A DNA stretch of 64,000 nt from assembly GCF_027942865.1 (NCBI RefSeq), contig NC_134525.1, positions 433,501-497,500 on the forward strand, given 5' to 3'. The position numbers were made by a program, and so were the translations under genes. The notes under the pieces are model-generated. The model was not told the origin of the DNA and made no database searches. It worked only from the letters and a program-made list of their open reading frames with translations. Shown piece by piece: positions 22,601-31,900 of this stretch (positions are counted from its first letter, which is position 1; each line of letters starts with the position of its first letter). The stretch is from Odontesthes bonariensis (lineage: Eukaryota; Chordata; Actinopteri; Atheriniformes; Atherinopsidae).

Positions 22601-24508
22601 TGTAAAACTCCTTCTTCCTGTTCCTGGGAGCATATATCAGGGCGTCTGAGGTGTATAACTCCTTCTTCCTGTTCCTGGGAGCATATATCAGGGCGCCTGA
22701 GGTGTATAACTCCTTCTTCCTGTTCCTGGGAGCATATATCAGGGCGCCTGAGGTGTAAAACTCCTTCTTCCTGTTCCTGGGAGCATATATCAGGGCGTCT
22801 GAGGTGTAAAACTCCTTCTTCCTGTTCCTGGGAGCATATATCAGGGCGTCTGAGGTGTAAAACTCCTTCTTCCTGTTCCTGGGAGCATATATCAGGGCGT
22901 CTGAGGTGTATAAACTCCTTCTTCCTGTTCCTGGGAGCATATATCAGGGCGTCTGAGGTGTAAAACTCCTTCTTCCTGTTCCTGGGAGCATATATCAGGG
23001 CGTCTGAGGTGTAAAACTCCTTCTTCCTGTTCCTGGGAGCATATATCAGGGCGTCTGAGGTGTAAAACTCCTTCTTCCTGTTCCTGGGAGCATATATCAG
23101 GGCGTCTGAGGTGTAAAACTCCTTCTTCCTGTTCCTGGGAGCATATATCGGGGCGTCTGAGGTGTAAAACTCCTTCTTCCTGTTCCTGGGAGCATACATC
23201 AGGGCGTCTGAGGTGTAAAACTCCTTCTTCCTGTTCCTGGGAGCATACATCAGGGCGTCTGAGGTGTATAACTCCTTCTTCCTGTTCCTGGGAGCATACA
23301 TCAGGGCGTCTGAGGTGTAAAACTCCTTCTTCCTGTTCCTGGGAGCATACATCAGGGCGTCTGAGGTGTAAAACTCCTTCTTCCTGTTCCTGGGAGCATA
23401 CATCAGGGCGTCTGAGGTGTAAAACTCCTTCTTCCTGTTCCTGGGAGCATATATCAGGGCGTCTGAGGTGTAAAACTCCTTCTTCCTGTTCCTGGGAGCA
23501 TATATCAGGGCGTCTGAGGTGTAAAACTCCTTCTTCCTGTTCCTGGGAGCATATATCAGGGCGCCTGAGGTGTATAACTCCTTCTTCCTGTTCCTGGGAG
23601 CATATATCAGGGCGCCTGAGGTGTAAAACTCCTTCTTCCTGTTCCTAGGAGCATATATCAGGGCGTCTGAAGTTACCAGCAGGAGTAAAACTTTCCCAAA
23701 ACTCAACCCTGGTATTTATTTAGTTCCCCTTTGTTTGACAATTAAAAGTCTAATCAACCCTAACCCCGAAAACGGACCGTTCAAAATAAGGACTCAAAAC
23801 AGGTCTGAAGTCTGCTTAAACCAACAGTTATTTTTTATCAAAGTCTTAGTCATACATCTCAATAAGACCTCAGAAAAAAAAAGCCTAATTTGACACCTTT
23901 AAAACTGAGGAGACCCCACAACAGAACCCTGAGGAGACCCCACAACCGAACCCTGAGGAGCTCCACAACAGAACCCTGAGGAGCTCCACAACACATTACA
24001 GGCACTTTTAACAGAATCACCTGAAAACTAGGACAACGTGGTCATAAAAACACATTTTTGGACTCGCAGACACACAACGGAGAACTTTGTGTTCGTCAAC
24101 ACGACATTTTCTGTGTGTTTTGCAGCCGAAGCCGATGGAAGTTCAGGTCGTCACGCATCACATGCAACGCTACGCTGTCTGGTTTGGAGGCTCCATGTTG
24201 GCGTCCACGGTAACTAGATGCAGATAATTTGTTCTATACACGTGATGACTATGATAAGCCACCATTAATACTTCAAATGAGGCCTAAACCTGATCTTAGC
24301 TTTGCATTGAAACCAAGCCTAAACTGTCAAACAGCAGTTGTAGCTTAGCTTAGCTTCCTCTGTCTTTTGTTTGTTTACACTGTTTGTTTGTTGTTTTGTG
24401 CCTGTGCTGCAGCCGGAGTTTTTCCAGGTGTGTCACTCCAAGAAGGACTATGACGAAATTGGCCCGAGCATCTGTCGACACAACCCCGTGTTCGGCATCA
24501 TGTCCTGA
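11689..24508 (+). CDS. actr3b: Actin-related protein 3B, Arp2/3 complex subunit (12 exons, 418 aa)
   Basis: Arp3-type subunit of the Arp2/3 complex, which nucleates branched actin filaments in the cytoplasm. Coding exons: 11689-11732, 15811-15866, 15956-16080, 16169-16279, 17048-17143, 17243-17350, 18125-18268, 18764-18937, 20470-20562, 22074-22199, 24126-24209, 24413-24508. All introns are GT-AG. The joined length is 1257 nt, giving 418 aa, the same as human ACTR3B. The actin-fold nucleotide loops are intact: VIDCGTG near the N-terminus, IDSGDG with Asp169, and LSGGST at about 321-326. The end is HNPVFGIMS. Features typical of the B paralogue rather than ACTR3 are [18 protein letters not shown] and [14 protein letters not shown]. 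The xrcc2 neighbour fits human 7q36. I see no frameshift or missing key residue. Introns 1, 6, 7, 9 and 10 carry transposons or a minisatellite. Confidence 0.96.
11817..12183. repeat. 122-bp tandem triplication in actr3b intron 1
   Basis: Three nearly identical copies starting at about 11821, 11943 and 12065, each beginning tgttttggtgacattaaagg and ending ctgagctcttta. They differ at only one or a few bases (for example ctgtgtcctg versus ctgcgtcctg), so the duplication is recent. The following 12184-12600 is intron sequence with nothing recognisable. Confidence 0.92.
12600..12770. mobile_element. Dispersed repeat tail (agataagtactttattcatccc type)
   Basis: A GATA-like start, then agtactttattcatccca.tttgggaaatt.ttgtgttgca. 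The same sequence follows the GATA microsatellite at about 19648. This is the conserved antisense 3' tail of a fish non-LTR element, recognised from general knowledge of fish genomes. An (ATA)n microsatellite follows at 12778-12822. Confidence 0.6.
12778..12822. repeat. (AAT)n microsatellite
   Basis: About 15 uninterrupted ATA/AAT triplets inside actr3b intron 1, directly after a dispersed-repeat tail. Confidence 0.9.
12905..13216. repeat. 20-bp AT-rich minisatellite in actr3b intron 1
   Basis: About 15 units of gtggtatatggataaaatat, with t/g and a/g variants and some 17-21-bp length variants at the left edge. The long minus-strand frame ([10 protein letters not shown] type) is a repeat artefact. 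Confidence 0.92.
13440..13610. mobile_element. Dispersed short repeat (tttatgcctttattatatagg type)
   Basis: The segment ctttttatgcctttatta...ggacagtgaagagagacaggaagcag...gggggaacaacatgcagcaaagggccg matches a short interspersed repeat I recognise from many percomorph genomes. Its class is uncertain and it is single copy in this window. Flanks 13219-13440 and 13610-13850 show nothing else. Confidence 0.45.
13850..14285 (-). mobile_element. Decayed LINE reverse-transcriptase fragment
   Basis: On the minus strand, 14050-14270 translates to a segment like [23 protein letters not shown], then a PPL/VERV stretch. This is the conserved palm/thumb part of fish non-LTR reverse transcriptases. There are stops and frameshifts and no intact ORF, so it is an old fragment in actr3b intron 1. 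Confidence 0.6.
14411..14919. mobile_element. TA-flanked MITE (Tc1/mariner-like) with about 80-bp TIRs
   Basis: The left end gtcagggagccatagtctca... and the right end are inverted repeats over about 80 bp, including gggttgaacctgacatggtc and tgccatactttttatttgt, with few mismatches. A TA dinucleotide flanks each side (14409-14410 and 14920-14921), the signature of Tc1/mariner target duplication. The 509-bp interior has no transposase. It sits in actr3b intron 1, 20 bp left of a hAT element. Confidence 0.75.
14940..15760 (+). mobile_element. hAT deletion derivative, copy 1, with 8-bp TSD
   Basis: 821-bp element starting tagggatgggaatcgaaaac and ending in the inverted form (ttcccattccta). The exact 8-bp target duplication tttgggac lies at 14932-14939 and 15761-15768. 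Inside, a short reading stretch MAPKRYK...LITHP / [21 protein letters not shown] resembles the BED zinc finger at the start of a hAT transposase. The rest of the transposase is deleted. Not autonomous. It ends 50 bp before actr3b exon 2. Copy 2 is at 20755-21795. Confidence 0.88.
16280..17047. other. actr3b intron 4
   Basis: 768 bp of intron with no gene. The part from about 16440 to 16960 has a loose internal repetitiveness (aaggttcc, gaggtggttgtaa, ccttgaag motifs) without a clear period. Just before exon 5 is a GT-rich stretch (gtgtccgtgtgtgtgggtgt). Confidence 0.7.
17365..18061. mobile_element. piggyBac-like MITE, copy 1
   Basis: The element is bounded by TTAA at 17365-17368 and 18058-18061. 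It begins ccctt... and ends ...ggaggg, which is the TTAA target and CCC/GGG end pattern of piggyBac elements. The 697-bp sequence is nearly collinear with 58648-59290. It contains an internal expansion of cagttaaaaaa at 17715-17815 that is absent from the second copy. There is no transposase. Inserted in actr3b intron 6. Confidence 0.82.
18285..18720 (+). mobile_element. LINE 3' tail (L2/Rex-like)
   Basis: The plus strand has the C-terminal reverse-transcriptase remnant ([20 protein letters not shown]), then an AT-rich tail. It ends gtgctctataaataaaattgccttgcc, the typical fish LINE 3' end with short terminal repeats. 5'-truncated and decayed. Lies in actr3b intron 7. Confidence 0.65.
18938..19572. 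other. actr3b intron 8, left part
   Basis: Single-copy-looking intron sequence with no gene. A short segment at 19040-19090 (gatggagccctggggaaccc) hints at a very decayed LINE fragment. Nothing else is supported. Confidence 0.6.
19573..19860. repeat. (GATA)n, dispersed-repeat tail and (AAAAT)n cluster
   Basis: 19573-19648 is about 19 GATA units. It runs directly into agtactttattcatcccaatttggg (the same tail as at 12610) and then into (aaaat)n from 19771 to 19850. The order GATA, tail, A-rich is the usual arrangement of the antisense 3' end of a fish non-LTR element that ends in a microsatellite. Confidence 0.85.
20153..20330 (-). mobile_element. LINE 3' tail, antisense
   Basis: ggcaagtttatttgtacggcacagttcaacaacaaggtgattcaaagtgcttta is the reverse complement of the same tail type seen at about 18655-18720 (aaagcactttgaatta...gccttgcc). 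Old and truncated. Lies in actr3b intron 8, before exon 9. Confidence 0.6.
20755..21795 (+). mobile_element. hAT deletion derivative, copy 2, with 8-bp TSD
   Basis: Same family as 14940-15760: the start tagggatgggaatcgaaaac and the terminal inverted form are the same, and the BED-finger remnant ([18 protein letters not shown]) is better preserved. The 8-bp target duplication ttcacgcc lies at 20747-20754 and 21796-21803. The 220-bp excess over copy 1 is an internal tandem expansion at about 21095-21365: five copies of a roughly 55-bp segment with gttagcatgtcctcggctaa and aactaactaacaaac, present once in copy 1. Lies in actr3b intron 9. Confidence 0.88.
22390..23680. repeat. 51-bp minisatellite in actr3b intron 10
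   Basis: About 25 copies of a 51-bp unit: aactccttcttcctgttcc, tgggagcatatatcaggg, cgtctgaggtgtaa, with c/t and a/t variants (gcgcctgag, gtgtataac, gcatacatc). One unit at about 22910 is 52 bp. 51 is a multiple of three, so the minus strand reads open as [17 protein letters not shown] repeats, an artefact. The intron remainder (23700-24125) has a four-fold imperfect repeat of about 26 bp at 23905-24000 and no gene. Confidence 0.95.
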
Positions 24509-25050
24509 TGGCGGCGGCAGCTCCACAAGGCTAGCCTGTTAGCGTGTTAGCCTGCTAGTCACCAGCCACTTAGCTTTTATCTCATTAGTTCTTTGCCCCG
24601 CTCAGTTTTTAACCTATCAGGTTGGCTCAGTCGATGGAAGGTCTGCAGAAAGTGAAGCACAAAGTTAGTCAGAAAACAGTGAATACAAAGTTTTATTTTG
24701 ATAAATTTAGGTGAAAATGAACAGAACTGTTGAGCAGAGTCCAGCCTGTGTTGTAGCTGTTAGAACTCACGATGTTTGGATTCAGGAACTTCCTGTTCTG
24801 AGCTGGTTTCTGGTTTCTCACACAGGTGAGTTCAGATCAAAGGAGAAGTTTTATTTGCTGGATTATTTGTATTTATTTTGTTGTTGTTGAGCTGCATCAC
24901 CTGTCAGAATGTTTATATTTGTAAACGACTAACGGATCGCTTTACCTGAGGACAGCAACACCTGCTGGTTTGGACCCGACTGTGTGAGCATCAGATGTCA
25001 GTTTGATGCTGATCTGCTGTCAATAAACTTATTGATCACAGTGAGCCGAG
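24509..25050 (+). promoter_or_regulatory. actr3b: actr3b 3' UTR with poly(A) signal
   Basis: The sequence after the tga at 24506-24508 runs to a canonical AATAAA at 25022-25027, followed by a T/G-containing stretch (gagtctgttctctgactgtt) suitable as a downstream element. The UTR is therefore about 0.5 kb. No repeat array is present here, unlike the xrcc2 3' UTR. Confidence 0.7.
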
Positions 25051-25199
25051 TCTGTTCTCTGACTGTTACCCATCCATCAGGTGCTTTTAGGAACAACAAA
25101 CTAGGGCTGGGCGAGTTAACTCAATTAACGCAATTTAAAAAAAATACATTTTCAATTTTTTTTAATTTATTTTATTTTGTAAAAGTCTGTTGCTCACAG

Positions 25200-25640
25200 G
25201 CTTTTATTTTGTCAAAGTCTGTTGCATCCCCAAATATGTAAAGCCTTCTTTAGTGGCTGTGAACGGTGTATCTATAATGGGTTGCAGTCTTTCGTTTTCA
25301 TTCAAAAACATCAACGCAGATTTGGAGTTATTTATTTCGTACCCTGATATGTTTCCAAATGTCTCTATCAAATTTAGTAATTGGGGAATAATATCTTTTA
25401 AGTTTGTTAAAAAAATAATTATGTCATCTGCGTATAAAGCTCTCATATTTGGCTCTCATAATTTGTAAGTCCTTTGCTTTCTGTGGGCTGTAGTTATTAT
25501 ACAATTCCTGTTCCAACAGTCTAATTTGATTTTCAATTGTCTCCATTTGTCTTTAGATTTAAAGCTAATAATTCCCCTCTGATATAGGCTTTGAATGCCT
25601 CCCATCTAACACAAGCGTCAGTCTGGTCACGATTGATTTC
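25200..25640 (-). mobile_element. L1/Tx1-like LINE remnant with internal deletion
   Basis: Minus strand: 25446-25640 carries a segment like RWEAFKAYIRGELLALNLK and IENQIRLLEQELYNNYSPQKAKDLQIMRAKYE, then 25204-25446 carries LYADDIIIFLTNLKDIIPQLLNLI, the catalytic YADD of L1-type reverse transcriptase. In a full element these parts are far apart. Here they join within gagagc, so several hundred codons are missing. Pseudogenised fragment between actr3b and xrcc2. Confidence 0.75.
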
Positions 25641-25649
25641 AAAGTAATT

Positions 25650-25977
25650 GTTAAATTGGTAATACGTTCTTGTAATGTACCTGTTGTTACCTGTATTATC
25701 AATAAACGCGTGCTTTTATGGTCTGTTCTGTTTCCGGTGCTGTTCCTGACTGCATATTATTGTGAAAATCCGCCAGGCGGAAGTGTAACCCAGGGCGCGA
25801 AGAAAAAGAAGAAGAAGTTTGTTCAGCTGTTTAAACAAAGTGTCGCTGTGTCAGACTCGGGAGGACCGGCACCGGTACCGGTACCGGAGGACCGACAGAG
25901 CCGCCCTGTTCTGGGTTATCCGGAAGCCGCAGCAAGGCTCAGACGGACGGGGAGAGGACGCTGGAGCTCCCGCTGAA
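25650..25977 (+). promoter_or_regulatory. xrcc2: xrcc2 promoter and 5' UTR region
   Basis: CpG content rises from about 25770 into exon 1. There is an internal repeat caccggtaccggtaccgg at about 25868. An ATG at 25819 opens a frame that runs into the xrcc2 start in frame, so a 53-residue N-terminal extension is formally possible. It resembles nothing in human XRCC2, whose N-terminus is only 6 residues longer than the short form used here. Confidence 0.5.
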
Positions 25978-28900
25978 ATGAGTGAAAGCGGAACTCAGGT
26001 GAGCTCTGAAAGGTCTGATGACGCGTGTCGGTGTCCGCGTGGATAGCGCGAGCATTCCCTGTCCAAACTTTAAAGTTTACACTTCCACAGTCTGTGAGTT
26101 AGTGAGCCGGTTTGGCAGTTAGAGCTGAAGATGATTTCACAACCACCGGAAGAACCTTTGAGCGCTTATTTCAAAGTAAAAGTCCTGCAGCTGCAGGCGC
26201 AATCTGCAAGAATCTTTTATTGTCACTATGCAGGCAGGAGCGTTTGGGTTTGGATATAAAAAAAATATAAAAAGATATCTAAATAAAACATAAGAGAATA
26301 AAAATAGTAAAAAGTAAAAAGTTACAGAGCCATCCGGTTATTGTATGACTGTACAGCCTGTGTCCTGATACAGTCTGTGTCCTGATACAGTCTGTGTCCT
26401 GATACAGTCTGTGTCCTGATACAGCCTGTGTCCTGATACAGTCTGTGTCCTGATACAGCCTGTGTCCTGATACAGCCTGTGTCCTGATACAGTCTGTGTC
26501 CTGATACAGCCTGTCCTGATACAGCCTGTGTCCTGATACAGCCTGTGTCCTGATACAGCCTGTGTCCTGATACAGCCTGTGTCCTGATACAGCCTGTCCT
26601 GATACAGCCTGTGTCCTGATACAGCCTGTGTCCTGATACAGTCTGTGTCCTGATACAGCCTGTGTCCTGATACAGCCTGTCCTGATACAGCCTGTGTCCT
26701 GATACAGCCTGTCCTGATACAGTCTGTCCTGATACAGTCTGTGTCCTGATACAGCCTGTGTCCTGATACAGTCTGTGTCCTGATACAGTCTGTGTCCTGA
26801 TACAGTCTGTGTCCTGATACAGCCTGTGTCCTGATACAGTCTGTGTCCTGATACAGCCTGTGTCCTGATACAGCCTGTGTCCTGATACAGTCTGTGTCCT
26901 GATACAGCCTGTCCTGATACAGCCTGTGTCCTGATACAGCCTGTGTCCTGATACAGCCTGTGTCCTGATACAGCCTGTGTCCTGATACAGCCTGTCCTGA
27001 TACAGCCTGTGTCCTGATACAGCCTGTGTCCTGATACAGTCTGTGTCCTGATACAGCCTGTGTCCTGATACAGCCTGTCCTGATACAGCCTGTGTCCTGA
27101 TACAGCCTGTCCTGATACAGTCTGTCCTGATACAGCCTGTGTCCTGATACAGCCTGTCCTGATACAGCCTGTGTCCTGATACAGCCTGTGTCCTGATACA
27201 GTCTGTGTCCTGATACAGTCTGTGTCCTGATACAGTCTGTGTCCTGATACAGTCTGTGTCCTGATACAGCCTGTGTCCTGATACAGCCTGTGTCCTGATA
27301 CAGCCTGTGTCCTGATACAGCCTGTCCTGATACAGTCTGTGTCCTGATACAGTCTGTGTCCTGATACAGTCTGTGTCCTGATACAGTCTGTGTCCTGATA
27401 CAGCCTGTCCTGATACAGCCTGTGTCCTGATACAGTCTGTCCTGATACAGTCTGTGTCCTGATACAGTCTGTCCTGATACAGTCTGTGTCCTGATACAGT
27501 CTGTGTCCTGATACAGCCTGTGTCCTGATACAGTCTGTGTCCTGATACAGTCTGTGTCCTGATACAGTCTGTGTCCTGATACAGCCTGTCCTGATACAGC
27601 CTGTGTCCTGATACAGTCTGTCCTGATACAGTCTGTGTCCTGATACAGTCTGTCCTGATACAGCCTGTGTCCTGATACAGTCTGTCCTGATACAGCCTGT
27701 GTCCTGATACAGCCTGTGTCCTGATACAGTCTGTGTCCTGATACAGCCTGTGTCCTGATACAGTCTGTGTCCTGATACAGTCTGTCCTGATACAGCCTGT
27801 GTCCTGATACAGCCTGTGTCCTGATACAGTCTGTGTCCTGATACAGCCTGTGTCCTGATACAGCCTGTCCTGATACAGCCTGTGTCCTGATACAGTCTGT
27901 CCTGATACAGCCTGTGTCCTGATACAGCCTGTCCTGATACAGCCTGTGTCCTGATACAGCCTGTGTCCTGATACAGCCTGTCCTGATACAGTCTGTCCTG
28001 ATACAGCCTGTGTCCTGATACAGCCTGTCCTGATACAGTCTGTCCTGATACAGTCTGTGTCCTGATACAGTCTGTCCTGATACAGTCTGTCCTGATACAG
28101 TCTGTGTCCTGATACAGTCTGTGTCCTGATACAGTCTGTGTCCTGATACAGCCTGTGTCCTGATACAGCCTGTGTCCTGATACAGCCTGTGTCCTGATAC
28201 AGTCTGTCCTGATACAGTCTGTGTCCTGATACAGCCTGTGTCCTGATACAGTCTGTCCTGATACAGTCTGTGTCCTGATACAGCCTGTGTCCTGATACAG
28301 CCTGTGTCCTGATACAGTCTGTCCTGATACAGCCTGTCCTGATACAGCCTGTGTCCTGATACAGCCTGTGTCCTGATACAGTCTGTGTCCTGATACAGCC
28401 TGTGTCCTGATACAGTCTGTGTCCTGATACAGTCTGTGTCCTGATACAGCCTGTGTCCTGATACAGTCTGTGTCCTGATACAGTCTGTCCTGATACAGTC
28501 TGTGTCCTGATACAGCCTGTGTCCTGATACAGTCTGTGTCCTGATACAGTCTGTGTCCTGATACAGCCTGTGTCCTGATACAGTCTGTGTCCTGATACAG
28601 TCTGTCCTGATACAGTCTGTGTCCTGATACAGCCTGTGTCCTGATACAGTCTGTGTCCTGATACAGCCTGTGTCCTGATACAGTCTGTGTCCTGATACAG
28701 TCTGTCCTGATACAGTCTGTGTCCTGATACAGCCTGTGTCCTGATACAGTCTGTCCTGATACAGTCTGTGTCCTGATACAGTCTGTCCTGATACAGCCTG
28801 TCCTGATACAGCCTGTGTCCTGATACAGTCTGTGTCCTGATACAGTCTGTCCTGATACAGCCTGTCCTGATACAGCCTGTGTCCTGATACAGCCTGTGTC

Positions 28901-31900
28901 CTGATACAGCCTGTCCTGATACAGCCTGTGTCCTGATACAGTCTGTGTCCTGATACAGCCTGTGTCCTGATACAGTCTGTGTCCTGATACAGTCTGTGTC
29001 CTGATACAGTCTGTCCTGATACAGCCTGTCCTGATACAGCCTGTGTCCTGATACAGTCTGTGTCCTGATACAGCCTGTCCTGATACAGCCTGTCCTGATA
29101 CAGCCTGTGTCCTGATACAGTCTGTGTCCTGATACAGCCTGTGTCCTGATACAGCCTGTCCTGATACAGCCTGTCCTGATACAGCCTGTGTCCTGATACA
29201 GCCTGTGTCCTGATACAGTCTGTGTCCTGATACAGTCTGTGTCCTGATACAGTCTGTGTCCTGATACAGCCTGTCCTGATACAGCCTGTGTCCTGATACA
29301 GTCTGTGTCCTGATACAGCCTGTGTCCTGATACAGTCTGTGTCCTGATACAGTCTGTGTCCTGATACAGCCTGTCCTGATACAGCCTGTGTCCTGATACA
29401 GTCTGTGTCCTGATACAGCCTGTGTCCTGATACAGTCTGTCCTGATACAGCCTGTGTCCTGATACAGTCTGTGTCCTGATACAGTCTGTGTCCTGATACA
29501 GCCTGTGTCCTGATACAGCCTGTCCTGATACAGCCTGTGTCCTGATACAGTCTGTCCTGATACAGCCTGTGTCCTGATACAGCCTGTCCTGATACAGCCT
29601 GTGTCCTGATACAGCCTGTGTCCTGATACAGCCTGTCCTGATACAGCCTGTGTCCTGATACAGCCTGTGTCCTGATACAGCCTGTGTCCTGATACAGTCT
29701 GTGTCCTGATACAGTCTGTGTCCTGATACAGCCTGTGTCCTGATACAGCCTGTGTCCTGATACAGTCTGTGTCCTGATACAGTCTGTGTCCTGATACAGC
29801 CTGTGTCCTGATACAGTCTGTGTCCTGATACAGCCTGTGTCCTGATACAGTCTGTGTCCTGATACAGCCTGTGTCCTGATACAGTCTGTGTCCTGATACA
29901 GCCTGTGTCCTGATACAGTCTGTGTCCTGATACAGTCTGTGTCCTGATACAGCCTGTGTCCTGATACAGTCTGTGTCCTGATACAGCCTGTGTCCTGATA
30001 CAGCCTGTCCTGATACAGTCTGTGTCCTGATACAGTCTGTCCTGATACAGTCTGTCCTGATACAGCCTGTGTCCTGATACAGTCTGTCCTGATACAGCCT
30101 GTGTCCTGATACAGTCTGTGTCCTGATACAGTCTGTCCTGATACAGTCTGTGTCCTGATACAGTCTGTGTCCTGATACAGCCTGTGTCCTGATACAGTCT
30201 GTCCTGATACAGTCTGTGTCCTGATACAGTCTGTCCTGATACAGCCTGTGTCCTGATACAGTCTGTCCTGATACAGCCTGTGTCCTGATACAGCCTGTGT
30301 CCTGATACAGTCTGTGTCCTGATACAGTCTGTGTCCTGATACAGTCTGTGTCCTGATACAGTCTGTGTCCTGATACAGTCTGTCCTGATACAGCCTGTGT
30401 CCTGATACAGCCTGTGTCCTGATACAGCCTGTGTCCTGATACAGTCTGTGTCCTGATACAGTCTGTCCTGATACAGCCTGTGTCCTGATACAGCCTGTGT
30501 CCTGATACAGTCTGTGTCCTGATACAGTCTGTGTCCTGATACAGTCTGTGTCCTGATACAGTCTGTGTCCTGATACAGCCTGTGTCCTGATACAGTCTGT
30601 GTCCTGATACAGTCTGTGTCCTGATACAGCCTGTCCTGATACAGTCTGTGTCCTGATACAGTCTGTGTCCTGATACAGTCTGTGTCCTGATACAGTCTGT
30701 CCTGATACAGTCTGTGTCCTGATACAGTCTGTGTCCTGATACAGTCTGTCCTGATACAGTCTGTGTCCTGATACAGTCTGTGTCCTGATACAGTCTGTCC
30801 TGATACAGTCTGTGTCCTGATACAGTCTGTGTCCTGATACAGTCTGTGTCCTGATACAGTCTGTGTCCTGATACAGTCTGTGTCCTGATACAGCCTGTGT
30901 CCTGATACAGTCTGTGTCCTGATACAGTCTGTGTCCTGATACAGTCTGTGTCCTGATACAGTCTGTGTCCTGATACAGTCTGTCCTGATACAGTCTGTGT
31001 CCTGATACAGTCTGTGTCCTGATACAGCCTGTGTCCTGATACAGTCTGTGTCCTGATACAGTCTGTGTCCTGATACAGTCTGTCCTGATACAGCCTGTCC
31101 TGATACAGTCTGTGTCCTGATACAGTCTGTGTCCTGATACAGTCTGTCCTGATACAGTCTGTGTCCTGATACAGTCTGTGTCCTGATACAGTCTGTGTCC
31201 TGATACAGTCTGTCCTGATACAGTCTGTCCTGATACAGTCTGTGTCCTGATACAGTCTGTCCTGATACAGTCTGTCCTGATACAGCCTGTGTCCTGATAC
31301 AGTCTGTGTCCTGATACAGCCTGTGTCCTGATACAGTCTGTCCTGATACAGTCTGTCCTGATACAGTCTGTGTCCTGATACAGTCTGTCCTGATACAGTC
31401 TGTCCTGATACAGCCTGTGTCCTGATACAGTCTGTCCTGATACAGCCTGTGTCCTGATACAGTCTGTGTCCTGATACAGTCTGTGTCCTGATACAGCCTG
31501 TGTCCTGATACAGTCTGTCCTGATACAGCCTGTCCTGATACAGTCTGTGTCCTGATACAGTCTGTGTCCTGATACAGTCTGTGTCCTGATACAGTCTGTC
31601 CTGATACAGCCTGTCCTGATACAGTCTGTGTCCTGATACAGTCTGTGTCCTGATACAGCCTGTGTCCTGATACAGTCTGTGTCCTGATACAGTCTGTGTC
31701 CTGATACAGCCTGTGTCCTGATACAGTCTGTCCTGATACAGTCTGTCCTGATACAGCCTGTGTCCTGATACAGTCTGTGTCCTGATACAGTCTGTGTCCT
31801 GATACAGCCTGTGTCCTGATACAGCCTGTGTCCTGATACAGTCTGTCCTGATACAGCCTGTGTCCTGATACAGCCTGTGTCCTGATACAGTCTGTGTCCT

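Noticed and set aside
22375..23706. Minus-strand 443-aa [17 protein letters not shown] repeat protein
   Set aside because: 51-bp unit is a multiple of three. It lies in actr3b intron 10 antisense, and one 52-bp unit shifts the frame.
11689..24508. Assignment to ACTR3 instead of ACTR3B
   Set aside because: FLMTEPP, EYLAEIM and [12 protein letters not shown] match the B paralogue, and xrcc2 is the neighbour. ACTR3 has FLLTEPP, EYTAEIM and YSYVCPDLVKEF.
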